A stretch of DNA of 64,000 nucleotides from Echinarachnius parma. Its lineage: Eukaryota; Echinodermata; Echinoidea; Clypeasteroida; Echinarachniidae. This document shows, piece after piece, positions 45,966-58,570 of this stretch (the first letter of the stretch is position 1; the number at the start of each line of letters is the position of its first letter). The notes below the pieces were generated by a model that had not been told where the DNA came from, searched no databases, and saw only the letters and a program-made list of their open reading frames with translations. Location: contig JBAMJV010001284.1 of assembly GCA_037951105.1 (NCBI GenBank), positions 220,001-284,000 of the forward strand, read 5' to 3'. Made by a program: the position numbers and the translations under genes.

Positions 45966-47904
45966 TAGATCGTACAGATTGAACCATAACGGCTCAGAAT
46001 TTTGTTTTGCTCAGCTGTTGATGCAAGATCAACGCCCTCTTGTGTTGAAGGTAGTCCAAGTTCAGTAAAAATACAAGAAACGCACATTTTGACCATTTTA
46101 AAGAAATACGCACAGGCGTCCCAAATGAAATATTGCTAATTATGATATAAAGGTATATATTTGAAGTTATGATTATTGGTATCCTCATGATTTAAAAAAA
46201 AATAATTTAGCAACTTTAATCGCAAATAATCGCAAATTGACAAAATGAGATATTGCGTTTTGGAAAAAAAAAACTTCATATGCATAACGTTAGAGGAAAA
46301 AACCTTTTACCTAAATAGATTCTCCAGATTTTCTCATACTCGTTCGTCACTGTTTGTAATAGAGATATGAATGAAAATGGGCAATATATTAAATATTTCT
46401 GGTAAGTTTCCATATGTTTGAAATAATGGAGAGATTTGAATGAGTACATAAAATGTAATGCATTTCTGGAATAATATATTATGTACACTAATTGTCTTTC
46501 ATTATGTATTACAAAATTTGTTATAGATAATTTATCAAAAAGTGCAACATCTTATAATGAATTATTTTCTTAATTATCATGCTGGTATATGTTTGGGAGG
46601 CAAGCAGGATTAAAGCAAATCGCTCTAGAAATTGGGAATATATCAGAAAATATATTTCTTTTGGACTACCTTTATGTTTTACATGTTTTTATATTTGTTT
46701 ACTTTACACAGTTTATTTGATGTACTTATTGTAAATCATGAGAGTGACATTTAATGTCCCTTTTTGTTGTTGATACCTTACATACCTTTAATTGAACATA
46801 TTTCTAACTGAATACTATAATTCAAATTTCTGAATAGTATATATTCGTATTGTTTTATACGTTATTATGTTATATTGTTATAAATCGTTTCCTAAGCTAA
46901 GAACTGTAGACGTACACGTTAATCGGGAGCTAATTATTGAATGAAATTATTCACTGATTCAATTTTGTTATCATCTGATGATCACGGTACAAACTGTACT
47001 TCAAGAACTTGTTGTGTAAATATCGTATTGCATGCTCCGCAGCGGTAATGCGTATGAGCATAAGCTTACTCAGATAAAATATTGCATTGTTCACAAACTA
47101 TATGAGGTATATTCCACTTTTATGTAATCATATTTGAATTAACTACATGGATGGTGTAAATGATAAATTAATTAGATTTGAATAATGTATTGACAATATT
47201 GAATTTCATTGCAATATAACATTGATTTGAGCACAATTATTGTTCTATTTGAAGACTGAAAAAGACTCTTAACTATTTTATTCTGACGAATGAAATTAAG
47301 AAAAAATTAGTGCAATTATACATTTGAATGCGAGTTCATTTCGAAATACATTGCTGTATATATTATGAACAATTTGAATTTGATAATATATTTCTACAGG
47401 ATATGTGTATGCCCTTGAAAAACAGCACAATGTATCTTAATATGGCGCAATGTCGAATGCATATCTCTTGCTAAACATTAAATGATTATACATAGATTTA
47501 ACCTAAAATTATAATTTTAATTATACATATTCATGTACGTAACTGTTGTTAAAATTATTCCGTGACATATTAAACAGATGTATGCTATGTATGAAAAACA
47601 TGCAATAAATATTTAATCTCGACAGTGTGCGTCTTTATACTCCAATAATTTGAGGTAACCATTCTATTTGAATTTGTTAAAGATCATCATAATTCTACTT
47701 TTTATTATTTTAGAGTAATAACCAATGTTTCAGTTCAGTATCAATGGCCCCATATCATTACAAATTATCTTTGTTTATCAAAACTTATTGTACAATTGTA
47801 CAATATGAAATTGTATTACAATCTGGTGGCGCAGGTAACAATTAGCATGTCAGTTATATAATCAGATATCTCGTAAAAGTGTCGAGTGTTTTCAAATAGT
47901 TGCC

Positions 47905-48000
47905 CCCAAAACAAAAAAACAAACAAACAACCAACCGAACAAACAAACACACAAACAAACAAACAAACAAACAACCAACCGAACAAACAAACAAACAATG
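47905..48000. repeat. CAAA-type tetranucleotide repeat
   Basis: ACAAACAAACAA units with interspersed CCAACCGAA, in two similar blocks. The minus-strand frame over it is poly-Phe/Val/Cys and is not a gene. Confidence 0.85.
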
Positions 48001-48778
48001 TATGGATGTCGCAAACTAATAATTGATCATCCGAAGCAATCGGAATAAAGCTATAATCGTTAATTTGTTGGGGTTTTTTTTGGTTGAGATCATCATACAT
48101 TTCTGATATAAACCAAAATGCCTCACACAATATACATCAAGGGTGTTACGTGCTAATGCACGATGGCTAATTAAACAATCTCGGTATTAATTTGTTAAAT
48201 AATTGTATCTGATTATGCGGGAATCTGAAGGGAATCAAGCTCACATAGTCACCACATTTAAGGTACTTTGAAATTGTCCAAACTTTAAAAACTCACACAT
48301 TTTTTAACATTCCACACCAAGTGCTAGTCATGATTCTTTTATCTTCAATACTTGTATATTCACGTAATCCCGACTGCTGCTCGAGAGAGGGCGTACAATT
48401 TATCGGCGACACTATTACCAATAATAATGAAATCACTCTCAAAGTTTTGATGATAAATTGCACGCCCTCTTTCAAACTTGTCGCAGTATAAATTCGGGCT
48501 TGCGTGATTGTATATTGGAGATATTATAACAAATGCTACACAATTACATAGTCAAGAATTTTGACCAACCATTAAGTGCAAGCAATTTTCATTATGCTAT
48601 AGCAATCGGGGGAATTAACTGTTGGTTAAATTAAATATGGCGCACTCACTTTACTTCCATCTATCAAATATTTATACATTTACCTCAGAAATGGCACTAT
48701 TATTTGAATGAACTTCTTATTGCATAATCTTGAGTAATCCATGACATAATATTGTTACTTCTACCCATCAATCAAGAC

Positions 48779-48994
48779 CAGTGGCGTAGCGCGGTTGAAC
48801 TGATTGAGGGGAGGGGGGGGGCACACGCAAATTATTGGAGGGGGCATGCACACCTTATTTAATTCTTTATTTTGTCACAGATTTCCCTCTTATGTTTTAT
48901 ATTGTTTTTATCAAACTATTGATGGGGAGGGATCACGCGTTGGCCCTCCGTGCCCCCCTACCCCCCCCCCCCCCCCCCCGTAGCTACACCATTG
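48779..48994. mobile_element. CAGTGGCGTAGC-end element, copy 3, 8-bp target duplication
   Basis: Begins CAGTGGCGTAGCGCGG and ends CGTAGCTACACCATTG. Flanks ATCAAGAC (left) and ATCAAGTC (right) are an 8-bp duplication with one mismatch, as in hAT elements. Carries G and C runs that face each other. Confidence 0.75.
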
Positions 48995-49658
48995 ATCAAG
49001 TCGCCAAGTTGTCAGGATGTATCTTAGGAACCCCAAACAATCTTTTATTTGAATGCATACATACTTCTAAAGTATGTCTATCTTGCAAGATTTCACCGTG
49101 TTCGAAAGGTTACACATGAACCTCTAAACTTCAAATATTGAATCGTTTAAAGACAGTATTGTTACTTTCCTCCTAATCAAACTTCAAATATTGAATCGTT
49201 TAAAGACATTATTGTTACTTTTCCTCCTAATCAATCATCATACTGGGGTGCAAAGATGTCTACGGACAACGAATTTTGTTGACAATGCTAACACAACAAA
49301 AGCTTGCAAGATATCTCCATTTTTTTTAAAGGTTACACATGAACTTTCAATCTTCAAATATTGAATCGTTACTTTCCACATATCATGCCCATCAGTCATC
49401 CTCCTGAGTTGCTAAGGTGTATCTAAGGAACACAAATATTGTTTTTGCTTGATTCATAATGACTCATTAATATTGTGTTGACCACCACGACGCAATAGCG
49501 AAAAGCTTCGAAAGATTTCACCACGATTGAATGGCACACAGAACTTCCACAATTTAAATATTGAATCATTTGAAACATTGTGCAACTAGTACTAGCTTTC
49601 TCCTATCAAACATCATAATAGGGTTGCTAAGATCATAAGATGTACATGTATCTAAGGA

Positions 49659-49967
49659 CATAGGCGTACAGGGGCAATTAATTTTGTTCCTAGCGCGGCT
49701 GACTTTGCCCGAATGAGCATGAGTTTGACCGAATATGACATTATTATGTCCGAATACGACGGATTTGCCCGAATATGACATTTTTTGTCCGAATACGACG
49801 GATAAGCCCGAATATGACATGATTTTTGCACGTATATGATATGGTTTTGCCCGACTATGACATGGTTTTGCCCGACTATGGCATTATTTGCCCGACTTTG
49901 AGGTGCGTTTTGCCCGAAAAAAAGGGGGGGGGGGCTGCAGCCCCCAGCCCCGCTTCCTACGCCTATG
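49659..49967. mobile_element. CATAGGCGTA-end element with internal GCCCGAATATGACAT tandem repeat
   Basis: Ends CATAGGCGTAC and TCCTACGCCTATG are inverted and flanked by perfect 8-bp direct repeats TCTAAGGA (49651-49658 and 49968-49975), fitting hAT-type insertion. The interior is a tandem array (about 49700-49915) of roughly 25-base units around GCCCGAATATGACAT and GTCCGAATACGACG. No coding frame. Confidence 0.85.
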
Positions 49968-50182
49968 TCTAAGGACATCCAACAAAATCATATTGTCTCT
50001 TTACACGATACAAAGACTTCTTGCAAGTCTAACGTTTGACTGCGACAAAATGTTTTCAAGATGTTGCAATGTTTGACATTAACTTCTCTTTTCAGTATCA
50101 TTTCGTTTGCTTGCTTTCCAAATATGTCGGTGTATTATTGGTTATCAAACACGCCTTAGACGATGGAAATATTTGTGTTTGT

Positions 50183-50415
50183 CAGTGGGCGTAGTAGTAC
50201 TTTTCCTGTTGGGGGGGGGGGGTACACTAGGGGCAATGTATTTTCATGAGAGGGCAAGGGTTCGCCTGGCAAACAAGCAATACAACAACAATTATGTGCC
50301 CGAAATTGATTTTCATTTGCCGATTTCATTGTCCATTTTCTCTGCAAATATATTTTCTGGTGTGGAGGGTGCATATTATGACCCCCCCCCCCCCCCAAGC
50401 CGGTAGCTACGCACT
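50183..50415. mobile_element. CAGTGGGCGTAG-end element, copy 5
   Basis: Left end CAGTGGGCGTAGTAG and right end CCGGTAGCTACGCACTA are inverted, with a G run at 50211-50221 and a C run at about 50382-50396. Target duplication not clear. Confidence 0.6.
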
Positions 50416-51279
50416 ATTTGTTTGCAGGTGCTTCATAATGGCGTCACCGTGTCTGGTTCGCTACTTGGGCCTCGATTGATGGCTTGTTGAACTTCCGAAA
50501 GATTGACAAGTATTAGTTGTATAAGTTAATATTGCAATAATTGTAACAAACATTGAAATGTCGTATTATTTTGTGCAATGTGTTATGGAAATATTAGCGC
50601 TTTCTACAAAAAAATAAAGGAATAGTGGAATTTTCACCTTATGTCATATCATAAAAAAGTTTACTTTTTGTCAAAGAGAAAAGTAAAGAATAAAAACAAT
50701 CACATTCATTTAGCCAATTATTGTCACGAATATGGGGAAGTAGATGTGGAAATATTACCGCTATAAAACAGTATATTGCACGTTTTATTGTCAAAATACA
50801 ATCAAATAAAATCATATAGAATCGGCATCTCACAGCAGTAGATGTGTTTGTTTTATGTATTTATGCACAATAATGTCACATTACAGTATATAAATGATTA
50901 GGTACTATAAATGATGTTTATAAATTTATGTATGTTCAAAATAAAATAAACTCAATTTATTTTGACAATGCGTTGTTATTTTCGCATTGGTTTGTATAAT
51001 TGAGGTTCCAATGCAATTAGTTTTAAAGTAATTTCAGAACTTCACAGCATCATTCTAAAAACAAAGATACGATCATGTCGACATGTCATCTTTTGTGGAA
51101 AACATGCTAAACCAAATAGGAAAAAGGGAAAGAAAAAAAATCTAACTCCAAAGAAACTTCAATCATCGCACCATTGTGGAAAACTCAGTAGGAAAAATAA
51201 ACTTTGGCAAAAAGAAACCGGACGTTTTGAAAAAAACACATGTTTGCGAACTTACTCAAAAACAAAATGTATTGTTCCG

Positions 51280-51460
51280 CGATCTCGGCGAGAAAAACAA
51301 ACTGTATTCTTTCTTGATATCGTATTCGCCCTCTGGCGATCGACGTCGACGATCACCGGCCTTGAGGGTAAGGAAGCAGACTATCCAGAGGCTTTTCTCG
51401 CCCGAACCCGGTGACGAAAGACGCATCGACATCGCGCTGTGTGGCATTCTTGCCGAACGG
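51280..51460. other. CpG-rich block of unknown role
   Basis: Unlike its AT-rich surroundings, this stretch is rich in CG (GCGATCGACGTCGACGATCA, CCGAACCCGGTGACGAAAGA). Open frames exist on both strands (51176-51610 plus; 51256-51537 minus) but neither product resembles a family I know. It could be an upstream exon, a regulatory element or a repeat. Confidence 0.35.
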
Positions 51461-52179
51461 ATATATTCAAACTTTTTGCTAAGCGTCTTTATATTTTCCC
51501 GTTTAAAGTTCAGTTTGGTTATAACTCGTACATTCATTTTGAATACGTTAGAACTTTGTTTTTGTTTTGGAGTGCAACATTTAAGAAAGTATTACTATAT
51601 ATACGTGTGATAACTATGAGAATCACTACAATTTATTGGATAATAGGAATTGTATTTGACAGAGAAAGGCGAAATGTGAAATGGTTGTGAGACTTCCCGT
51701 TCAAATAATTTCAGTTCTTATACTTTCCATGTTGCAAAACTTGAATCTTCTTTATCTATTCAAGGCGCAATCTGAAAGATGAAGAAGAAAAAAACGTGTT
51801 ATTGCTGTCTGATGCAAATAATTGTTCAACAATTTTAATCAAATTAAAAAATAAACTGTATACATGCAAGCGTGGTCATTCCGGACTAAAGCAATAACCT
51901 CAGATTCCCTTTAACCCCGTTCTTCTCGGCAGTGGTTTCATGGTAGGTCGGTGTTGAACTTGCTACATTTTTTGTCTATTTTTCTCTCTCATCGCTAACC
52001 ACCAAAGGGGAGAGTTTGATGACGTCAGAGAAGAAGTTTTCACGAACCAGCCAATGAGAGAGAACCCGACTCTGAGGCAGTCACGTGTCAATCTCCGGGC
52101 GTCACTCATCGTTCGTCCATTAGAAGTGACAAATTGTGCACTATTTCGCCAACAATACCGTACCATTTCTATCGCTTCT

Positions 52180-52570
52180 TTCTCTCATTTTCTCAATACG
52201 GTATTTCCCTCTCTTTTTCTTTCTTCTCCATCTACTCTGCCTCCCTTGCCTCGTTCAACCTCCCCCTTCTCCCTCCTCCCCTCTCTCTCTCCTTCTTCCT
52301 CTATACCTTACTTTCTTAATTGTATTAATCTCTCACCCCTCCCGTCTACATGGTCTAATTCTCTCTATTCTATCCGCATCTTACCCGTTTCTCTTGTACC
52401 CATCTCTCGTCATCTTTGCTCCTTTCTTTCTCCGCTTTCTCCAAATTTCTCTTTCTCTCCCCCTCTCCCCTCTCTCTCATCTCTTTTGATGTTTCATTCC
52501 TCTCCCTACTCCTCACCCCTCCATCTCCTGGTGTCTCTCCTTTGCTCTCCCTTCTCTATGCCACCCATAT
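52180..52570. repeat. C/T-rich low-complexity tract
   Basis: About 390 bases of mostly CT-rich sequence on the plus strand. It creates a long Ser/Leu/Pro frame that is a composition artefact. Confidence 0.8.
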
Positions 52571-52938
52571 TTATATTTCAACTCGATCTTAAGGTCCTCA
52601 TACAACCGCATCGAAAACACACAAGACCAAGGACAGGTTTAGGTGCGAAAGGCTTTGCCAAAGATCAAGGGAGATGGGAGGGGAACTTGGAAAGTTTCTA
52701 ACCCCCGAATTGTCCCGGACTTTCTCTTTTCCCTTTTCCTGGCCTGGCCAGAAATAAATTTTGTCTGACATACATGCCTATCTCACGAACCGGAAACCAA
52801 GTAGGCAGGTATGTATATGTTCAGCTGTTAACGCGAAACTCTACTTGAGCCTGCGTGTTTACGTACAGTGATCCTGGGCCCAAACTCTGCGTTGATCCCC
52901 GTAACAACCGACCAACAAACATCGCATCAACGAAGGCA

Positions 52939-52958
52939 CCCCCCCCCCCCCCCCCCCA

Positions 52959-52991
<33 letters not shown>

Positions 52992-52997
52992 AAAAGA
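52939..52997. repeat. Poly-C followed by poly-A tract
   Basis: About 19 C then about 25 A, running into AGAAG units and a purine-rich stretch to about 53300. No gene. Confidence 0.9.
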
Positions 52998-53524
52998 AGA
53001 AGACAAAGCAAGAAGGAATAAGACATTTGAGGGAGAAGAGAGATATGGAGGAAAATGAAGTTGGCGAAGAGAAGAGAACTATAACGACAACAAATAGGAA
53101 GAATAACGACAGAGAATGTTGTAAGGAGAAATAGGAAATCGAAAATAAGGTTAAAGAACAAGCACCAAACATCACATTAACAAAGGTAAGAACAGATTAT
53201 AAGACATCGAAAATACAAAGAAGATCGAAACAGAGAGGAAAATTGCGGAGAAGAAGGAATAGAGAAAAGTGGAAAATTTAACGAGAAGGAAAGTATCAAA
53301 CATCGAATTATCGAATTATCGAGAGGGTCATCACAAGACATTAAGAAAAATAAGAAAATAATATAATAAAGATGAAACATTGTCTAGTAGTGATGTCGAA
53401 GAAGGAGGGTTCCATGATTTTAGAGTGGCCCAAATGTTGCGCAGCAAGTGTCATTATTTTCTGAGTGTAACTATGTCGTATAAGACTACTATATCGCCTG
53501 ATCATATGGTAATCCAGAAGATGG

Positions 53525-53614
53525 GAGTACTTGTATTGTGTTGATGATGGTGGTGATGTTGATGATGATGATGTTGATGTCGATGATGATATTGATGATG
53601 ATGATAATGATGAA

Positions 53615-53670
<56 letters not shown>

Positions 53671-53682
53671 GACGATGATGTC

Positions 53683-53751
<69 letters not shown>

Positions 53752-53752
53752 A

Positions 53753-53821
<69 letters not shown>

Positions 53822-53885
53822 CTGATGATGATGATGATGTTGATGGTGATGATGATAGTGATGGTGATGAGGAGAAGGAGGTGGA
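53525..53885. repeat. GAT trinucleotide microsatellite
   Basis: More than a hundred GAT units with a few variants. Every long frame across it (poly-Asp, poly-Met, poly-His, poly-Ile, poly-Ser) is an artefact of the repeat. Confidence 0.97.
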
Positions 53886-55080
53886 GAAGGATTATGATTA
53901 TGACAATGCGAAAGAAATAGGAATGACAATAGATAGGATGACACAATTGATAACATAAAGAAGCAAAAGAGAAAAAAAAAGTTGGCGATGACAATTAATA
54001 ATGATGAAAAGGAATATACGACCAAAAATATTCTCCTCTTGCTAACATAAACCTTGACATGCATTCTTACAGGAGCGATTATCAGTACATGCGCGCCGAT
54101 TGGTTCGCGGATCTATCCAATCAGACCCCTCGTATGTATTAGACAGAGTGAGTGAGTGCGTGCGTGCGTGTCTGTGGGAGTGCGTGTGCGTGTGCGTGCG
54201 TGTGTGTGTTTGTTCTTTATAGTTACCCCTCGTACCCAATGCTCGCACCCTCGCTAGCTAGCTCTCAGCGGCAAGTGAATCAATTGAGTGACTAATTGTT
54301 CGATAAACGCTCGCAGCGATCTTTCACACGAAGACGATGACATTGCAGACCTCTCCGTCGTGTGATGTCGCCCTAATCTTTCGGAGGACTTTTCAACCAC
54401 ACAACCATCATCGCCGGATAGACACGTTGGAGAAGTCGGATAACAAAAAAAAATAGGTGGCGAATTTCAGAGTCCCCTCTCGGCCACTAATGAACAGGGA
54501 CCAATCCGCAGCCAAGATACTCACTAGCTATATACTTGAGGAAACTTAGTTGGTGGACCACTTTGTAGCAAACATCCAGAGAGTGGTGACCTACTCTGGA
54601 AGCTGATTTATCATTAGCCTACTCCACTTTCTTCATTTCTTGGACATTTTGAACCCGGCAGTTGGTTTACAATTGTGGTAGATGAAATTGACAATGAGTC
54701 GACATATTCACTTGATTATTCTTCTCTTCGAAGTTTTTAATTAGGGTTTTGACTTATTAACGTTTCCATCCATGCTTTTCGTAAAGCGAGTATCTATTTG
54801 AGCTAAACACATTTGAAACTGGTTCTGATTGACAGTATACAGACACCCGAGGGAGAACAATACCAAAATAAGCTAAAACAATTCATTTTCAGATGCTGGA
54901 CTATAACATTCATCTAATACGATAAGTACTCTAATGATTTGAGGGTTGTTTTTCAGTGAGAACCATCTGAACTTTCTCGACTTCTTTTCTTAAAGAGCGC
55001 TGCGTCAAGTACGTGATCGTTCAATCGTGGCTCGCTTCGGATTCTACCGCTCCCCGTCGTTGTACCGCGAGACGAAGCCG

Positions 55081-55546
55081 ATGATGAACCACCAGGACGT
55101 GGACCACATCGACATGCGGACGCTGTCGCTGCTCCGCGGCCCGCTCACGGAGAAGGGCGCACGGAAACCCAAGTGCGCTCGCTGCCGCAACCACGGCGTC
55201 ATCTCCTGGTTGAAGGGGCATAAGCGCCACTGCCGCTTCCGCGACTGTCGCTGTGCCAAGTGTAATCTGATCGCTGAGCGACAGCGGGTGATGGCGGCCC
55301 AGGTCGCCTTGAAGCGCCAACAAGCTGCCGAAGACGCCATCATCCTGGGCCTCCGAGCCTGCTCCCCGAACGGACCCTATCCTTACCTCCCTCCGGGACC
55401 CATCTTCGGCGCCAACCCGTCGACCTCGCCGACACCGGGCGGCGGGAGGTGTGGCGAGAATGACGATGACGACGACGACGAGGAAGACGCAGCTCTGGCG
55501 GCTAGTGACGATGCCATGGACGATGTCGACATGCCACTTTCTCCAG
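55081..55546 (+). CDS. DM-domain transcription factor, DMRT3/DMRT93B type, first recognised coding exon (partial)
   Basis: From the first in-frame ATG (55081) the exon encodes 155 codons plus one base and ends CCAG before GTATGT. The DM domain begins [20 protein letters not shown] and continues [11 protein letters not shown] and [19 protein letters not shown]: all zinc-binding Cys/His and the recognition helix are present. DM proteins bind the DNA minor groove and control sexual and neural cell fates. SWLKGHKR with CRF-DC is as in vertebrate DMRT3; AEDAI followed by LPPGPIFG recalls insect DMRT93B. Then comes an acidic run ([10 protein letters not shown]) and MPLSPG. The frame is open upstream to a TAA at 54991, so an earlier exon or a non-ATG start (55027) cannot be excluded. 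No later exon or DMA domain was found up to 64000; the gene must continue elsewhere or in exons I missed. Confidence 0.9.
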
Positions 55547-56179
55547 GTATGTAATCAAGCACTAACTTTTTACAACAAAATCTTATTAAATTCGTGTTTC
55601 CCCTTGAAAGAACATGGCAAAGACGATTTTTAGAAATACTGTTGTGGTTAAAAAAAAAAAAAAAAAATCACCTGGCATAATCACCGACAAACGAGATGCT
55701 TTGAAAGAAACACTTTATGGGCTCTTTCCTAGAGAAATGTTTGTCGTATGCGTTGATATTTCCATATTTATGTTTATCGAACATAGATAAGTATAATATT
55801 TCTAAAATTGGTATGTTCTATAAAATGAAAAAAAATGTAGACTATCACTTAAATTGTACTGTAATTATGTAAAACACTTTTATCTATATAGCTCGCCAAA
55901 TTTATATAATTGATATTATCCAAGAAAGGTGAATCGATCAAAAATAAATTTAGGGAGTAAAAGTAATGTTCGGATGGTCTTATACTTTTCATAAAGATTT
56001 GAGACTAATTATTTAGAATACTAAATCATCACTGCATGAATGATATAATGTATTTGCACATTTGTTTCAATTATTGTGTACGTTACACGAGATATTTAAT
56101 TAATGAATATTGCCACTAAAAAAGTATAAAATAATATATTTCTTAAATCATGTATAATTTAAACAATTGAATGACTGAC

Positions 56180-56736
56180 TTCAAGGGATAGTTGAGTTTT
56201 GGTACAGAGAGCGCTACACAATTTTGTGTGTGGAGATAATGAAAAACTGAGTGTCAAATTCGAAAGAGCATACCATTTTAATGACAGTTTAAACTTTATT
56301 TGATCAAAATCGGTTCAGAAATGGCTGAAATATCTATAAACATAACCATGTAATAATTGTGGGGCCCCACAATTATTCGATCATTTTGAACCAGCCGTTA
56401 CACATTTAAAAAAAATGCTTCCTCTTTTCAAAAATTCACAAAAGAGGTTTTTAAATATTTTTTTTATTATCTCTCTATTTAATCACTATTTCAACAAAAC
56501 AATCACATGCACAATATTTTATTTTAAATGGTTGAAAGAGAGCGCCCTTTTGAGTTTTTACGGCTCTTTTTAAATGAAAACAGGCTTTTTACCTACCGGT
56601 AGTCATTTGTAATTTGTTATTCCTTTCGAGCATGGTGGAGTTATAACTATTAGTTGTAATGGTGCAGGTTTTGGTTACTAACATTCAGTTTGACCAAAAC
56701 TGTACTCTCATTACCAGAACTCAACTATCCCTTTAA
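56180..56736. mobile_element. TTAA-flanked element, family G copy 2
   Basis: Matches 40956-41517 throughout (GGGATAGTTGA, GATCAAAATCGGTTCAGA, GAACCAGCCGTTA, CTCAACTATCCCTTTAA). The left TTAA has mutated to TTCA. Confidence 0.85.
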
Positions 56737-58359
56737 ATGTAGTGAATAAACGTATTACGATGAAGAGGTCACAAAGTAATAGCTCAATTAATTCTAAAGC
56801 ATTACATTTTGTGGAATTTCAGAAAGTTAGTCTGCATGTGTACAAATTACACTCAAATTCTGTATTTTACTTTCGCTTATATAGGGCCGGTGAAATTAAC
56901 TCGCTTGCACCCCCCCCCCCCCCCCCCCCCCCACCGTCTCCTCCAAGTATAACTGAAAGTTATAGCAACGAAATGATTCTATTGATAGTTTGATTTGCTT
57001 TTTTAGATCTCTTTGTTGGTATTCTGATTGTACGTCAATTCATTAATCATTAAATATATTTGATACAATTATTTCAACATTTTTTCCAAAGAAATACATT
57101 TTGATAAAATCATTTAGTAAAACAAAAAAGTTGTGTTGCATTAAATCAAGAAAAAAAAAGTACACAATGCAATTTGTTTTTAAAGCTATGATTATACATA
57201 ATGAAGATGAATATAAAATTAATGTAATGAAGATAAAGCAAAAAATAATCCTTTTTATCATGTTTATTGTAAAGTGATAACTACGATTTTGTCCAACTTA
57301 TATTTGGCATGTCCAAAGTCTTCGAGCGAAGATATAAACAGACTCAAAGTTCTGCAGGTTGGCAATTAACTTGCACGGGGATATTGTATCGCGTTCTTGC
57401 ATGTTTGTATGTGTGTATGTATGTGCGTGTTTGTTATTATGTATGTGTGGACGTGCGTTTTATATCTCGCTACATTGTGTCATTGTGTTAGAGCCTTTTG
57501 TTGAAAGTAGAATCAACGAATAAGATTGACAAGCGGGATCATCGGGCCAGCTTTTGTTAAGTTCGTTAAAAGTTATACACCTCTAATTGATAGACTTAAT
57601 AGAATACCTTAAACAAGTTCAAACACTTTAAATGCATTAAAAACCACAATCGGTCAATTTGCATATCGTAGCCCCGCGAGACAAGAGGGGGAGAAAGGTC
57701 TCGCCTGTGGGTCCTGTCCCTACGGACGTAGATGGGGAGGGGTAAACACATGTTTGGACCATGTTTGGACCTTGGAGGAGGCTTCGTTTGCTTTGCGATT
57801 GTGGTTTGAAAGTGCCAACTTCGGTCCACAACGCTTATTGTTTACGCTCGCCCAAATCCACGCACTTGAAGTCATGCGATCGTTGCCATTACTTGGGCCC
57901 TGTATAATTATTTGTGTGTTTGAAATAGTATTGTAGAGCCCGGAATCAGCTTTCTGAAATAATGTTTCGGACTAATATTTTTTCTCTTGATTAACCGTTA
58001 GCATTATAAATGTTTCCAAACGCTGATATTGGGGTTATATTAGCATTGTCATGATTGGAATTAGTGGCTTGGAGATGATGATCAATCATACTAGGCGCTA
58101 TATAAATCGAGCATATTACCATAATCGTATTGGGTTAGATTGAGTTGTATGTTATAAGAAGTTTAAAGGCATACAAAGATTAATTAATTCGTGACTGGAC
58201 GAGCATTTTATTAATATTTTGTGTCAATTGTAATAATTAATTTGTAATGTTTTGTTGGAAGCAAGAATGAAATTGAAATTTAAATTGAAAAATTGAAAAT
58301 TGAATATAATATACCCGTTATCAAGCGCTATAATTTTGTCATGAAAACGAAATTTGCGA

Positions 58360-58570
58360 GCGGTTTAAATGCATGGTCAGCGGGCATGGCTGGACATCGA
58401 TGCCATTGCCACCCCGCACTTGACCAGTGACCATGGAGGCTGAGAATCCCCCTCCATATCGCATTTCGACCACCACCTGAGGGGCTGACCAATGTCCGCC
58501 CAACGGTCTCAAAGGGGGCGTTAGGGACGGTGTATACCTGATGGGAGGGTGTTCCACGAATCGGGGTCTA
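58360..58570. other. GC-rich block, possibly repeat-derived
   Basis: A 210-base GC-rich stretch in AT-rich DNA. The minus-strand frame is open for 72 codons but matches nothing I recognise. A decayed retroelement piece is possible. Confidence 0.3.

Larger units (their letters stand above)
42481..55080. other. Large gene-poor region between the INK4-like gene and the DMRT gene
   Basis: About 12.6 kb. Contains a TA-flanked palindromic element (42963-43968), a hairpin (44925-45000), MITEs (45811-45965, 48779-48994, 49659-49967), a CpG-rich block (51280-51460), a C/T-rich tract (52180-52560), a C/A run (52939-52981) and a GAT microsatellite (53540-53880). 46000-47800 is AT-rich with nothing recognised. 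The last kilobase probably holds the DMRT promoter and 5' UTR. Confidence 0.55.

Noticed and set aside
51176-51690. Plus-strand frame of 144 codons as a gene
   Set aside because: No recognisable domain, no clear splice sites or start context, and an equally open frame on the other strand. Kept only as a CpG-rich block.
52054-52701. 215-codon plus-strand frame rich in Ser, Leu and Pro
   Set aside because: Produced by a C/T-rich low-complexity tract lacking stop codons; no domain, no splice or start context.
53341-54064. Long minus-strand frames of 217 and 191 codons and a plus-strand frame of 129 codons
   Set aside because: They translate a GAT microsatellite into poly-Ile, poly-His, poly-Ser, poly-Asp or poly-Met. 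No non-repeat domain.
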